In this document: positions 1 through 10,790 of the stretch, piece by piece
How positions within the stretch are numbered: position 1 is the first letter of the stretch
Layout: the number at the start of each line of letters is the position of its first letter
Origin: Eurosta solidaginis
Taxonomy: Eukaryota; Arthropoda; Insecta; Diptera; Tephritidae
NCBI RefSeq assembly: GCF_040869045.1
Contig: NC_090321.1
Coordinates: forward strand, 182,809,596 to 182,873,595
Direction: 5' to 3'
DNA: 64,000 nt
Notes under the pieces: model-generated
The model's input: the letters and a program-made list of their open reading frames with translations, nothing else
What the model was told of the DNA's origin: nothing
Database searches by the model: none
Translations under genes and position numbers: made by a program

Positions 1-746
1 GTTTGGCGTATAAGATGGAAGGAAGATCAGTTTCTTTACGAAAAATCTAAGAAGTTTCTCAACTTGCTCGAATTCGTTAACCAAGAGTCCAAATGTTTGT
101 TAAGAGATAGCTGACAAGTGAGAAAAGCACCTATGTAAGTATTTGTAATCGTTAACTACTTCAATAACCTCGCTACCGTAGATCTATTTCCATGAGCCGG
201 GGGCTCTACCACCTTTCCCAAATACCGTGATTTATGACTTGTTCAAATTGACAGTTAGTGCCCATTGACTACAACTAACTTATAGTATTTCTGCTAGTAT
301 ACAAACATTTAACCGCCGTATTTACAGCTGCGGAAATAAGCGGTCGTTTGTTCGAAATGTTTTATAACGAAGAAAGGGGTATCAGCGATTCTCTTCATAA
401 TAAGAAAACATTCCAAATCATTCAATTAAAGTTGAACACATCACGTGATCCTGTGAAGGGCTGGACGGCCATGCATGTCAACTTATATGTCCATGCGTAA
501 TGGATTGACGAACTTCGATCAAATTTTGAAGGTGATGGAATTGTGTCTTATAATCTTGGTGATTTTCGAACTGTTTCGTGAATATTTTGGTATGCCTTTA
601 CGAAAACTTCGTGATTATTTTAAAGATAACTTCAAAAAAAATTTGAGGCACATGGTGTGCCTGAACCAACTGTGAATACTAACTCCGCAAAGCCATTTCT
701 TTTCTTTGTTTATTGGCGTCGGCATATTTGCAGCCAATCAGAACTT
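1..746. other. No gene recognised
   Basis: AT-rich sequence with stop codons in all frames. The only short open frame (475-675) has no recognisable motif. I see no repeat family here that recurs elsewhere in the window. Confidence 0.5.
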
Positions 747-970
747 AAACCCCCTAGCGGGTTAGGGGCCTCAGAATATATCTGCTGCAGGTATGTCTGT
801 CGTAAGACGCGACTAAATTACCCAAATGACTCAAGGCGCTGTGTAGTGCAACCTTTTCAAAGGGCGCAATTTATAGCTTCTCCAACCCAATTGTCAACCT
901 CACATAGCCGTGGCGAACCCGTTTCTTTAGCCTTCGGATAATGGTTTTATCACTCTACAACAACAACAAT
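747..970 (+). mobile_element. 3' fragment of a (CAA)n-tailed retroelement, copy A
   Basis: This is one of five copies of a shared sequence in the window (others at 9003-9250, 15066-15265, 28895-29165 and 57925-58131). The family core contains a block reading ctgtcgtaagaggcgac, here slightly diverged, followed by a block around tccaacccaattgtcaacct. The copy ends in acaacaacaacaa, which marks the 3' end of a reverse-transcribed element. No coding capacity remains. The middle of the 3' UTR seen in copies D and E is missing here. It could be the 3' UTR of a LINE or a SINE with the same tail. Confidence 0.6.
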
Positions 971-1643
971 CTTACTTACTTACTTACTTACTTAATTGGC
1001 GCTTAACCGTCTAAACGGTTATGGCCGTCCAACAAGGCGCGCCAGTCGCTCCTTCGCTCCGCCAACCGGCGCCAATTGGTCACACCAAGGGAGTTTAAAT
1101 CGTTTTCCACCTGGTCCTTCCAACGGAGTGGGGGCCGCCCTCTACCTCTGCTTCCATAGGCGGGTTCCGATAGAAACACTTTCTTGGCCGGAGCATCATC
1201 TTTCATTCGCATAACATGGCCTAGCCAGCGCAGCCGCTGCGTTTTAATTCGCTGGACTATGTTGATGTCTGCGTATAGCTCGTACAGCTCATCATTAAAT
1301 CTTCTTCGGTACTCGCCATCGCCAACGCGTAGAGGTCCATAAATCTTTCGAAGAACTTTTCTCTCGAACACTCCCAAAGCCGCTTCATCTGCTGTTGTCA
1401 TGGTCCATGCTTCTGCCCCATATAGCAGGACGGGTACGATAAGTGACTTGTAGAGTATGATTTTCGTTCGCCGAGAGAGGACTTTACTTTTCAATTGCCT
1501 ACCTAGTCCAAAGTAGCATTTATTGGCAAGATTGATTCTTCGCTGGATTTCAGTGCTGATGTTGTTGCTAATGTTGATGCTGGTTCCCAAATAAACGAAG
1601 TCTTTTACTATTTCGAAATTATGGCTGCCAACAGTAGCGTGCA
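971..1643 (-). mobile_element. RTE-like LINE, 5'-truncated 3' end (copy 1)
   Basis: A 213-residue minus-strand frame encodes the C-terminal end of a LINE reverse transcriptase. It includes LYKSLIVPVLLYGAEAW, RLRWLGHVMRMKDDAP and GRGRPPLRWKDQVE, which are typical of endonuclease/reverse-transcriptase LINEs. The catalytic palm (YADD) is absent because the copy is truncated near 1643. After the stop comes a short 3' UTR ending in a (TAAG)n tail on the minus strand, seen as repeated cttactta at 971-995. Unlike the copies at 33330 and 47045, this one keeps the stretch between the palm domain and GRQLKSK. The RTE assignment is inference from the tail and the sequence style; another APE-type LINE clade is possible. 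Confidence 0.8.
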
Positions 1644-2585
1644 ATTTTTTGGAAAATGGAAATTCTATACAAAAAAAAAAATTTTTTTAGTTTTTAATCT
1701 TTATTTTTTTTTGGCCGGAATATAAAACCCCTTTCATATTATTATTTCTGCTTCAGTTTGAATTGCTTTTAAAATCCTCGCGATTTGGCAAGCCTGCATA
1801 TCAGGCGAGGTTCGGCACTTAATTGCAAGATATTCTTCGATTCCACTATGACCCGAAACCCTAACAATGGATATTTCTAAAGTTTTTGTTCACGCACCTA
1901 AAAGTCGCATGCGTACCTCTACCAGCTCTGATCTATTGTATTGCGCAGATCAGGGGCGGATCCAGCACGACATGGGAGGGAGCCGATTTAAGTCAACTTT
2001 TTAAGTAAGATAAAGTACCTTAAAATTTTTCATACAAACACACATACATATCTACACTCATCTACAAAAGTCATCATCACTCAGATTTTTCCAGTTTTTA
2101 CTAAGTTTTGCTTCGATCTTAAAAATATGTATTATTATATAACACCAACAACCCAAATATACACTTAAGACTTTTTAGAAAATTCGAGAAAATTTTGCGA
2201 ATTTTCATGGAAATTTTTAGCTTTCAGTAAGAATTTTTAGAATTTATCTCTCTTTTGCGAGAGCAAAAGTGATAAAAAAATAGATTTGTTTGCGCCACCA
2301 AAATATATACTTAAACCAAGACCGATTAACAAAATTATAGATTTTTCTCCAAGATATCACATTGCAATGCATATTCAGTCGGCTTTTCGGCCGAAGTGTC
2401 AGCCGATATCAAAACTATGAAATAGAAGATTTATTTTTATGTGTATATCTTTTTTCATAGTAGGGCAATAGGATCACTTAACACACGTTCTCAGATTTTT
2501 TAGCACAAAGAAATAATTATGAAATCATTTTAAGACATTGCTAAATTGACAAATAAACGATTGAATAAGCAGGCCTGAACTGTGA
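1644..2585. other. AT-rich sequence, no feature recognised
   Basis: Begins with an A/T homopolymer-rich junction next to the truncated LINE. No protein similarity, tRNA-like box or repeat shared with the rest of the window was found. Confidence 0.45.
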
Positions 2586-2962
2586 TAAAAAATAAATAAA
2601 AACAAATATATACTTGGCGCGATTTATCTCAGAAAATATTTAGGCTGAGCTTCTCTTAAAGTTTGAATCTTGCCCCTTTTTAGTTTTTCCTACAAATATA
2701 CGGGACGGTGCTTTAATTTTTTATGCCGACTCCGAACGGCACCTGGGGGGCAGATCAATGTTCACTGAGAAGGTTTTTAATGGCAGAAACTTTTCGGAGT
2801 GTTTGCCAAACCACTGTCGAGGGGCGACCCCGCTTAGAAATGCTTTTTTTGTAATTGAATGAACTTTTTTCTTAAATTTTGATGTTGCTTTTGCGCGGGT
2901 CTCGAACCCAGCACCCTCGGCGTCGTAGGCGGAGTACTCTACCACTACATCACGGCGCCGCC
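2586..2962 (-). mobile_element. tRNA-derived SINE, copy S1 (diverged)
   Basis: Read on the minus strand the copy starts with GGCGGCGCCGTGATG. A tRNA-like head follows with an A-box-like tagtggtagagtac and a B box, gggttcgagaccc, near 2905-2915. The body shares with the other copies the blocks gccgttcggagtcggcat and ttctgccatt, and ends with a gcgc block followed by an A/T-rich tail. Copy S1 is more diverged than S5 and no target duplication could be defined. Confidence 0.7.
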
Positions 2963-3429
2963 AGAGTCTTGAACCAGCAAAAGCAATAAGTTAAGCTTAA
3001 ATTACGGTTAAATAATTATAAGATGAAAATAACAAGTGTTCACTTTGGTTTGGGAAAATCTTCATTTTTTATTGATCTTGATGAGAAAGTTTATGTTTCA
3101 TGAAAAATTTACGCTTATTGTGAACCCTAAAAAACCTGTTGGAAAGGATATCTTATTATTCCGTTTTTTCGGGTCGTGTATTGAAAGCTCTTATACAGGT
3201 TTTGGAACATTATAAATGTGTCAACTAGGCTAATTCACGACTATTCTTATTAGTTATCTTAGCTTAAAAATACTAAAGGTTTATCCACATTTAAGCAACT
3301 CTCCACATTGTTCATAAAGTACGAGCCCTCGACTTTCAAAGAAATTTTGCTGCATTAACCGAATTTCGGATAGGTTCCATCAACTACTAAGAGCTGCCCA
3401 AAGAACTGTAGGTTGACTTAATTTTACAT
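2963..3429. other. No gene recognised
   Basis: AT-rich spacer between SINE S1 and the Helitron helicase remnant. It may contain the 3' non-coding end of the Helitron, but I found no clear terminus. Confidence 0.35.
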
Positions 3430-4725
3430 ATTTTTTTATCTCTATGTAGAGCTAGTTTATGCCCGTGGGTTTTACCTCACGTTTCTATAAAAATATGCAG
3501 GCTACGCGTAACTGGGCATGGGTAAAACATGAGTTGGTAAGATTGACTTCTGCTACAGCTAATGACTGTTGTTGTATGATATAACCATACTTGTAACAGG
3601 ATTCCCCTGAAGTTGACAATTAAGTGGCAGAAGCTCTCAAGCTCTAAAGCTTTGTATTGCCTCATCAATCCCTTGATTCCCAGCTAATGATCGTCCTTGA
3701 GCTTCATTGATAGGGATAGCAAATTTGAGGCATTTAAAATTGAAAAGGCAAATCTATCGGTATCAATGGAATCCTTGGTTTTAAACTTCTTTGTTTTCGA
3801 AATTTTCCGCTAAAATGAATAGCTTCAATTACATTCGTAAAAGTTTTGTCATGAAAAGCCTTGTCCCACTACATAAGCGTGGAGAATCGAAATAACGAAG
3901 CATAAATATTATAATAATAAGGGCCCTTTTTAAGGATCAATCGATGAGGAGAAATTTCTGATGGCTCAAAACAGCTAATAAACTCAATCGGATATGCACA
4001 GCTTGGGACTCTTCCACGATTAATAGAGAGATAAGTTGTCTTGGTTCTAGTGATATTAACATCCTCGTTTTAAGGTGCCTAAAATGCTTTTTCTCAAAGC
4101 CATTTATAGTTTGAAAAGATAGATTAAATATTTGGAAGAAACATTAGCTATTAAAGCTTCAGGTGATGTCATAATTGCTAAAAAACTTGCAGGAAAAGAA
4201 ATCAAAGAATTAGGAATTTTGCCATAATTAATTTCAAGAAGTTGTTTAGCAAAAGCAAAGCTGCTACTGAAGTGTTTCCGCCAAAATGCCTTCTCATATT
4301 TGTAAAGAGAGTTAACTTTTGTACGTAAAGGCGTCTATAGACGAAAAAGCACGCATTTACTTCAACTGCCGCTGTTCCAGCAAGTAACAGGAAAGCGCCA
4401 ACTTTGGGATGATCAGTGCACCTTAAATTCTTAAGGGTTAGGTGTAAAATTTGCAGCGACTGTTTATGAGTCATGGTGCACACATCGCACACCCTCACTT
4501 TGGCCTGACCGTTTGCTTATGTTGCACATCGGTGTATCAGCTGTTTGCAGACAGTGGCCATTTAAATGTGGAGTTGTACGTCCACCACACAAAGGGTATC
4601 CGCGGTATCTGAGAAAGCAACTGCCATAGTGATTTCTCTTTTTGCTCTTACATCAATTAATCAAATTAAACAGAAATGTTTTTTCCGGTTCCTCCAGGCG
4701 TATCCAAAAATAACAACCCTAAAGA
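3430..4725 (-). pseudogene. Decayed Helitron RepHel, PIF1-type helicase domain
   Basis: Reading the minus strand from about 4720 downward gives helicase blocks in the right order but in changing frames. First is a Walker A block, FLDTPGGTGK (about 4684-4712), then TFLFNLI one base out of frame. AVAFSDTA, GGRTT and ADTPMCNISK follow. A 98-residue open stretch (4498-4202) contains CTMTHKQSLQ, LLLAG, NACFF and KLTLFTNMR. Further on are YPIEFISCF, ISPHRLILK, PRIPLIPIDLPFQF and a C-terminal GKTHGHKLALHR. These match the order in Helitron-encoded PIF1-like helicases as I know them. There are several frameshifts and stops, so it is inactive. The Rep nuclease part is missing; the copy is truncated at the junction with the repeat starting at about 4738. 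Confidence 0.75.
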
Positions 4726-5184
4726 TAACCTAAAAGAATACTAAGGGAATAACAGCCAAACCCAACACTGCAATCAAACTTTACGTGTTGAAATAACCTA
4801 AGTTTTTAAGGCAGCCATAGTTCTGAAAGTCCCATTTGTCTAGTTTTTTTCAATTCCATATATTACTGGTGCTGTTAGGACTTACTGTCATATAGCTCCT
4901 TACCAATTTTCATTATTCCATTTGTATGGTAGGTGCCACCCTCTTTTTATACTCAGCGTGCTTTGCACACAGAGTATATTCACCTTGATTGGATAACGGT
5001 TGGTTGTACAGGTATAAAGGAATTGGGATAGATATGGACTTCCATATATCAAAATCATCAGTATCGAAAAAAAAATTGATTGAGCCATGTCCGTCCGCCC
5101 GTCCGTCCGTCTGTCCGTTAACACGATAACTTGAGTAAATTTTGAGGTTTCTTGATGAAATTTGGTATGTAGCTCCTTGGGCAC

Positions 5185-5856
5185 TAGGGCGGGTCGATTT
5201 AAAAATCGCTCATTGCTCTGTGAAAATCGTATTCTAGGGATCAAAATAAGAAACTTTGCCGAAGGAACCATACCTCTAAAACGAATTCTGATGTCCCCCC
5301 CCCCTCCCCCCCCCCCCCCCCCCCCCCCCCCCCACCCTTTGGGTCGAACTTTTGGGTAGGGGCAATTTCAATTCTACCTGCTGTGTCTTGTGGTGGCTTA
5401 AAAAAAACAACACAAGCAATTTTACGATCTGCAAATGTGTCACAGTGATACCTTCATTTTTTAAAACGGTTGAATGAAAAACCCACACAACTATGTTTAC
5501 GACATGCAAATGCATCACAGTGATGCCTTGGTTTTAAAAGGGGGTTGTAAAAACGCTAATTTCTAATAATTTTTTTTAATTTCTTTTCTATTACTAAGTT
5601 AAATTCATTTTTTCATTTACATATGTTCTGACTAAATAAATTTCTAAAGAGAAAAATTAACTCCAAAAAGAAAAAAACATAGGCATCCCAAAGTGGGATT
5701 TTTCAAAATTTGCCCCTACGACCCAAAGGGGGGGACATCAGAATTCGTTTTAGAGGTATGGTTCCTTCGGAAAAGTTTCTTATTTTGATCCCTAGAATAT
5801 GATTTTTACAGAGCAATGGGCGATTTTTTTGCCTCGCCACAAATCGACCCGGCCTA
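5185..5856. mobile_element. hAT-type MITE inside the Helentron-like copy
   Basis: The 672-bp element starts tagggcgggtcgattt, and its right end read in reverse complement starts taggccgggtcgattt. The terminal inverted repeats extend more than 110 bp with mismatches, through a block cctctaaaacgaattctg. It is flanked by an 8-bp target duplication, ttgggcac at 5177-5184 and ttgggcat at 5857-5864, with one mismatch. The 8-bp duplication and TAGGG ends are hAT hallmarks. No transposase is encoded. The poly-C tract inside lies at the inner end of the left arm. Confidence 0.8.
5295..5333. repeat. Long poly-C tract
   Basis: A run of almost pure C with a single T, inside the MITE at the inner edge of its left inverted repeat. 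The matching right arm carries a short G run near 5729. The exact length is unreliable in most sequencing technologies. Confidence 0.9.
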
Positions 5857-7604
5857 TTGGGCATTCATCTCAGATCGCTATTTAAAATGAACGAAATCGA
5901 ACTACAGCCACGCCCACTTTTTAAATATTGCAAATTTCGAAAAACCGAAAAAGTGCGATAATTCTTTATCAAAGACGGGTAAAGCGATGAAACTGGGTAG
6001 GTGGGTTCACCTTATGATGGGTGTGGTACCGCCCACTTTTAAAAGAAGGTAATTTAAAAGTTTTGCAAGCTGTAATTTGGTAGTCGTTGAAGATATCATG
6101 ATGAAATTTGGCAGGAACGTTACTCATATTACTATATGTATGCTAAATAAGAATTAGTAAAATCGAATGACGAACACGGCCACTTTTTAAAAAAAAATTT
6201 TAAAAGTCACATTTTAACAAAAAATTTAATATCTTTACAGTATATAAGTAAATTATGTCAACATTCAACTCCAGTAATGATATGGTGCAACAAAATACAA
6301 AAATAAAAGAAAATTTCAAAATGGGCGTGGCTCCGCCCTTTTTCATATAATTTGTCTAGAATAATTTTAATGCCATAAGTCGAACGAAAATTTACCAGTC
6401 CTTGTGAAATTTTTTAAGGCCATAGCTTCTTCTGTTTTCTGTGAAAATGGGTGAAATCGGTTGAAGCCACGCCCAGTTTTTATACACAGTCGACCGTCTG
6501 ACCTTCCTCTCGGCCGTTAACACGGTAACTTGAGCAAAAATTGATATATCTTTACTAAACTTAGTTCACGTACTTATCTGAACTCTCTTTATCTTGGTAT
6601 AAAAAATGGGCGAAATCCGACTACGCCTACTTTTTCGAAGTCGAAAATTACGAAAAATGAAAAAAAATTCCATAATTCTATACCCAATATGAAAAAAGAG
6701 ATGAAACATGGTAATTGGATTGGTTTATTGACGCAAAATATAACTTTAGAAAACACGTTGTAAAATGGGTGTGACACCTCCCATATTAAGTAGAAGAAAA
6801 TGAAAAACTTTTGCTGGGCGAAATAAAAAGCCCTTGGAATCTTGGCAAGAATACTGTTCGTGGTATTACATTGTATATAGATAAATTAGCGGTACCCGAC
6901 ATATGATGTTCTGGGTCACCCCGGTCCACATTTTGGCCGATATCTCGAAAACGGCTTCACATATACAACTAAGGGCCACTCCCTTTTAAAACCCTCATTA
7001 ATACCTTTAATTTGATACCCATATCGTACAAGCGCATTCTAGAGTCACCCCTGGTCCACTTTTATCGCGATATCCCGAAACGGCGTCCACCTATAGAACC
7101 AAGGCCCACTCCCTTTTAAAATACTCATTCACACTTTTCATTTGATACCCATATCATACAAACGCATTTTAGAGTCACCCCTGGTCCACCTTTATGGCGA
7201 TATCCCAAAATGGCGTCCACCTATAGAACTATGGCCCTTCCATTTGATACCCATGCCATACAAACACATTCCCAGGGTTACCCTAGGTTAATTTTCCTAC
7301 ATGGTGATTTTCTCTTATTTTGTCTGCAAAGCTCTCAGCTGAGTATGTAATGTTCGGTTACACTCGAACTTAGCCTTCCTTACTTGTTTTATATTGAAGT
7401 TATATTTAGCCTATGACAATCTTTGGAAGGTTTCTAGTGGGTGATTCAAACTTAGTTGCGATCGGCCGATCCGTTCAGGGGCGCAACCGGATTTATTCGT
7501 ACATACAAGCATTCATAATTTTAACTTTATATATATATAGATAGAAGATGTGGATAGACTGAAGTTAACAAAAAATTTTAACGGCGGAAGATTATTAAAC
7601 ATCC

Positions 7605-8165
7605 AAAAGGAATAACAGCCAAACAACTCTGTAGTCAAACTTTAGCTGTTATAATATCCTAAGTTTGTACGGCAGCCATAGTTCTGAAAAATTCCATTTG
7701 TAGGAAAGGTTCCACGCCCTCTTTACCCCAATTCCACATTTTACTGGAGGTGTTAGGACTTAACCTCATATAGCTTCTTACATTTTCATTATCCTACCAT
7801 TACTACATCCAGAGATATGCAGTATGATAAACTCCATTTATATGGGAGTTGCCACACCCCCTTCTCCCCCTCCCCACATTTTCTTGGCCGTGTTAGGGAT
7901 TGACCTCATATAACTCCTTACCGAATTCCAATGTTCTAGCATGAACAACTTCAGAGTTATGTAGCACCCAATATTCATTTTGCATGGGAGGTTTTCACGC
8001 CCCTTTTATATCTCGATATGATTTTTATCCTATGACCATCCTTGGATGGTTTCTAGTGGGTTGTGCAAATTTAGTTGTGATTGGTCGATCCGTTTAGGAC
8101 TCAACTCGATCTATACTTACATACTTACATACATACATACATAATTTGGATTTTATATATATATA
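7605..8165 (+). repeat. Interspersed repeat X, copy 2
   Basis: Starts ggaataacagccaaac and includes two related internal blocks ending in gttaggacttaacctcat and gttagggattgacctcat. The end is gtttctagtgggtt, then a tacatacatacata microsatellite and a ttatatatatatagatta tail. It is the uninterrupted counterpart of copy 1. It is possibly the 3' UTR of a LINE; no coding sequence was recognised. Confidence 0.5.
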
Positions 8166-8238
8166 GATTATGTATAGTGTAAGTCAGAGCGTGCCACAAT
8201 TCCCAAAATAATGGAGATTTCCTGGCGTGAATGTATTA

Positions 8239-8527
8239 AATAAATAAATAAATAAATGTAAGGCACGATAACCTCCGAAGAGATCTAAGGGTCGAGCTTC
8301 TCTTCCAATTTGCGCCGTGCTCCTCTTGATTTTCCCTACAAATTGGCCGGACGGGACCTACATGTTTTACGCCGACTCCGAACGGCATCTGCAAGGCAGA
8401 TGAGTTTTCACTGAGAGCTTTTTCATGGCAGAAATACACCGGAGCGCTTGCCAAACACTGCCGAGGGGCGAACCCGCTTAGAAAAATTTTTTTCTTATTA
8501 TTGAAAAACCTTATTTCTAAAAAATTT
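8239..8527 (-). mobile_element. tRNA-derived SINE, copy S2, 5'-truncated
   Basis: Minus-strand SINE body with the shared gccgttcggagtcggc block and a (AAAT)n-type tail, seen on the plus strand as taaataaataaataaa. It lacks the tRNA-like head. A perfect 13-bp target duplication, cgtgaatgtatta, flanks it at 8226-8238 and 8528-8540. This shows that it is a true 5'-truncated retroposition. Confidence 0.85.
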
Positions 8528-8540
8528 CGTGAATGTATTA

Positions 8541-9002
8541 CTGCTGCCAAATAGTAGCACATTAACGCGATGTAGGGACTGAAATTCGCGATTTTTTTTT
8601 TGTGACATTTTTAAAAATATTAGCCCTTCTTTTGTTTTTCCAAAAGGAATTTTTGTCCAGAAAAAAGATGTGGTGTGGCAACCGTGATCATGAAATACTG
8701 ACCAAGGCTGCCAAATTTCAGCGAAATGTACGCAATTCTTTCTTCAAATACCAGAATGGTAAATTTTTTCTTCTGATTTTACTCACAGCAAAACAAATGG
8801 AAATTGGAAATGAATATATAGGTAAACTTTTCATTTCATAAAATATTTCAACCGAAGTATTAAAAATTGCAGATCTTGGGGGGGGGGGGCGGTCGATAAG
8901 GACGATCTTATAGATTATGCATACATAAAAGCTAAAAATTTAAAAACTGTATATGTAATTAAAACAAACTTTTATACTTTTCATAAGTTCCAGATTAGAG
9001 CA
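8541..9002. other. No gene recognised
   Basis: AT-rich sequence with a short G run near 8880-8890. An open frame at 8602-8841 has no recognisable motif. Confidence 0.4.
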
Positions 9003-9250
9003 GGGGGGGGGGGGGGGGGGGGGGGTTCGGGATCGCCAGCGCCTTGGCTGTTAATGAAACAGGATTCCACACGGGTAGGTGAATTTGGACAATTGGGTTT
9101 GGAGAAGCTATATATTGCGCTGGCAACCTCAAAGGGTTGTACGGTTGAATCTATTTGGTATTTTAGTCGCCTCTTACGACAGGTATACCTAACGTGGGTA
9201 TATCCTAACCCCATAACCCTCTGGGGGTTATATCCTAACCTATTCACATG
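9003..9250 (-). mobile_element. (CAA)-tailed retroelement fragment, copy B, with a poly-G edge
   Basis: The minus strand carries the family core ctgtcgtaagaggcgac and the block tccaaacccaattgtc. The 3' side is cut at a 23-base G run (9004-9026, poly-C on the element strand), where the other copies continue through a ctggcgaccccaag block. The tail is missing. Confidence 0.6.
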
Positions 9251-9919
9251 CAACGGCCAGAGAATAATACACTTTATAAACTTTTAGAGAACCCAAACAT
9301 TTTTTTTAAGTTAAGTGCTGAAATATTCTGAAAAGCGCTGATTTTAAAAGAGAACAATAAATATATTTGAGAATTACCCTCAAACAAATTTTTTGCAAAT
9401 TCTGCAAAAATTACTTCTTTATGTCTACAAATTTTTTAAACTCATCAAAGCTTAAGCACTTTTTCCTTTGTATTAAAATTGGAAAAGTAGCAAAAAATGG
9501 TGTAAAAAAAAAAAAACAAATAATTGAATTTGCAAATACGTATGAATTGATGTATTTAAGTACAAGAAGTAAGTGTGTCTGCTTATAAAAGAAAGTTTTT
9601 GCTGCTTTTGATGTTTTGTTTCAAACAAATATACGTTGTAAGACGTAAAAAGTCTAGCTCACAGCATTTTACGCAATATATTGCTTTTTTATTTATATTC
9701 AATAACGTTAAAGCCCTCAAGGTCGTTTTCTTTTCAGTCTCAAAAAAATAGTATGTATTAGTAATCGCGCATGTATTAGTAATTTAACATGTATGCTTCT
9801 GGTGTGAGTCGTAAAGTATTATGTTGAAATAGCCAAACTTTATATCTTTATATGGGTTCGAGTGTTTCCTTTTCTTTGGGCATGTCCTATCGAGAAGTAA
9901 ATTGTACCTGTTGATGCCT
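9251..9919. other. No gene recognised
   Basis: AT-rich. The open frame at 9367-9588 is low-complexity lysine-rich translation with no motif. Confidence 0.4.
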
Positions 9920-10165
9920 GAACGGATAGTGTTAGTCGGATCCTCTTTACACGCCTTCGGGCACTGTGAAAAAATTCCTTTTCTACTCTCCTTTATATTT
10001 ATACGGGTAGTGTCGGAGAGGCCAACTTTATATCCTACGAGTAGTGCCTTGTATGACTACGAGTATTGTCGGATAGATCCTCTTCGTAGACCTACGGGCA
10101 CTATCGGTCAATTGTCTTTTGTTCGGCTATGGGTACTGTTGGATAAGTTCTTTTTCTACCCGTAC
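9920..10165. repeat. Degenerate tandem repeat around tacgggtagtgtcgg
   Basis: At least five diverged copies of a motif like tacgggcactatcgg recur at irregular 20-50-base spacing, interleaved with variants of tcctctttctac. The region looks like an old minisatellite. It carries no known family hallmark. Confidence 0.45.
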
Positions 10166-10213
10166 AGAAATTCTTAAAGATTTTATATATTTTTTTAAAC
10201 TCCTATACAATAT

Positions 10214-10724
10214 TGTGAAGAATATTACCATCACTAGTGATAAACTCCCAACACAAAAACAATGAAGCGAGCCACACTTGGTACATAAACACATCAATCA
10301 TCATTTACACCCATATATATAAGGCACGAAGAGTTATTACGCGCACACACTTGTAGCCGAAAGTTGCTACACATACACACGTATATGATTATGAGAAACG
10401 CATAAACTACAAATATACATGTATGAGCTAAGTAGGAGATATGTACAGCAGGCGAAACGTCTAGACTGTAGTAGAAATATGCGAATGAAGCAGCAGAGAG
10501 TATAAAAGCAGCGAAAGCTGAGTAGTTCAGTATTCATTTAATTTGTATTTGATTTAAGCACGCTATTGGTTGCGAAGTATACGTGTTATTGTGAAGTACT
10601 TTAAAAGTAGTCTAATAAAGACAATTTTTCATTAATGAATATTGCAGTTACTTATTCAACAATTTAGCGATACGAACGTTAGTAGAAGTTGTAAAATAAG
10701 CGGTGTTTCCCTAAATTCGTTACA
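10214..10724 (+). mobile_element. Solo LTR, probably Ty3/gypsy
   Basis: The 511-bp unit begins TGTGAAG and ends GTTACA, so it has TG...CA ends. It is flanked by a 4-bp direct repeat atat (10210-10213 and 10725-10728), typical of Ty3/gypsy integration. It contains a TATA box (tataaaa, 10501-10507) and, about 110 bp downstream, a polyadenylation signal aataaa (10614-10619), giving a U3-R-U5 order on the plus strand. No internal coding region lies on either side. It therefore most likely arose by recombination between two LTRs. Confidence 0.75.
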
Positions 10725-10790
10725 ATATTTTTAGTTTGTAGGTGATTCAGAAAACTTAAAATAGAACAAATACTATGATAATGGAACATA

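Larger units (their letters stand above)
4948..7387 (+). mobile_element. Helentron-like non-autonomous element (HINE), copy 1
   Basis: Non-coding element with a 5' end reading tatactcag. Inside lies a palindrome-rich 5' region with tandem (gtcc)n, here cgtccgtccgtc. Then come several gcccac-rich blocks, about three units of a 130-bp tandem repeat (about 6900-7270), a subterminal inverted copy of the 5' end (gctctcagctgagtat), and a 3' hairpin with stem gttcgg and a partner near cgaac. The end is acttgtt. This layout fits DINE-1/HINE elements of the Helitron-like group. Related copies are at 35639-37434, 38918-41242 and 60990-63825. A hAT-type MITE (5185-5856) is inserted in it. Short frames inside it are not genes. 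Confidence 0.65.
4738..7545 (+). repeat. Interspersed repeat X, copy 1, split by a Helentron-like element
   Basis: The left part (4738-4947) begins ggaataacagccaaac and runs to a block near ggtaggtgccaccctc. The right part (7388-7545) resumes with tagcctatgaca and ends ttatatatatatagat. Repeat X copy 2 at 7605-8165 has these blocks in the same order without interruption, which shows that the element at 4948-7387 was inserted. The tail style suggests the 3' UTR of a non-LTR retrotransposon. No coding sequence is visible. Confidence 0.5.

Noticed and set aside
475..675. Small gene at the window start
   Set aside because: No motif, no splice context and no conservation signal visible.
4900..5271. 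123-residue minus-strand frame
   Set aside because: It lies wholly in the non-coding Helentron-like element and its gtcc repeats; related frames in the other copies are not conserved as proteins.
5162..5359. A short frame with a run of prolines and its glycine-rich mirror (5276-5518)
   Set aside because: Both are translations of the poly-C tract inside the hAT-type MITE, not genes.
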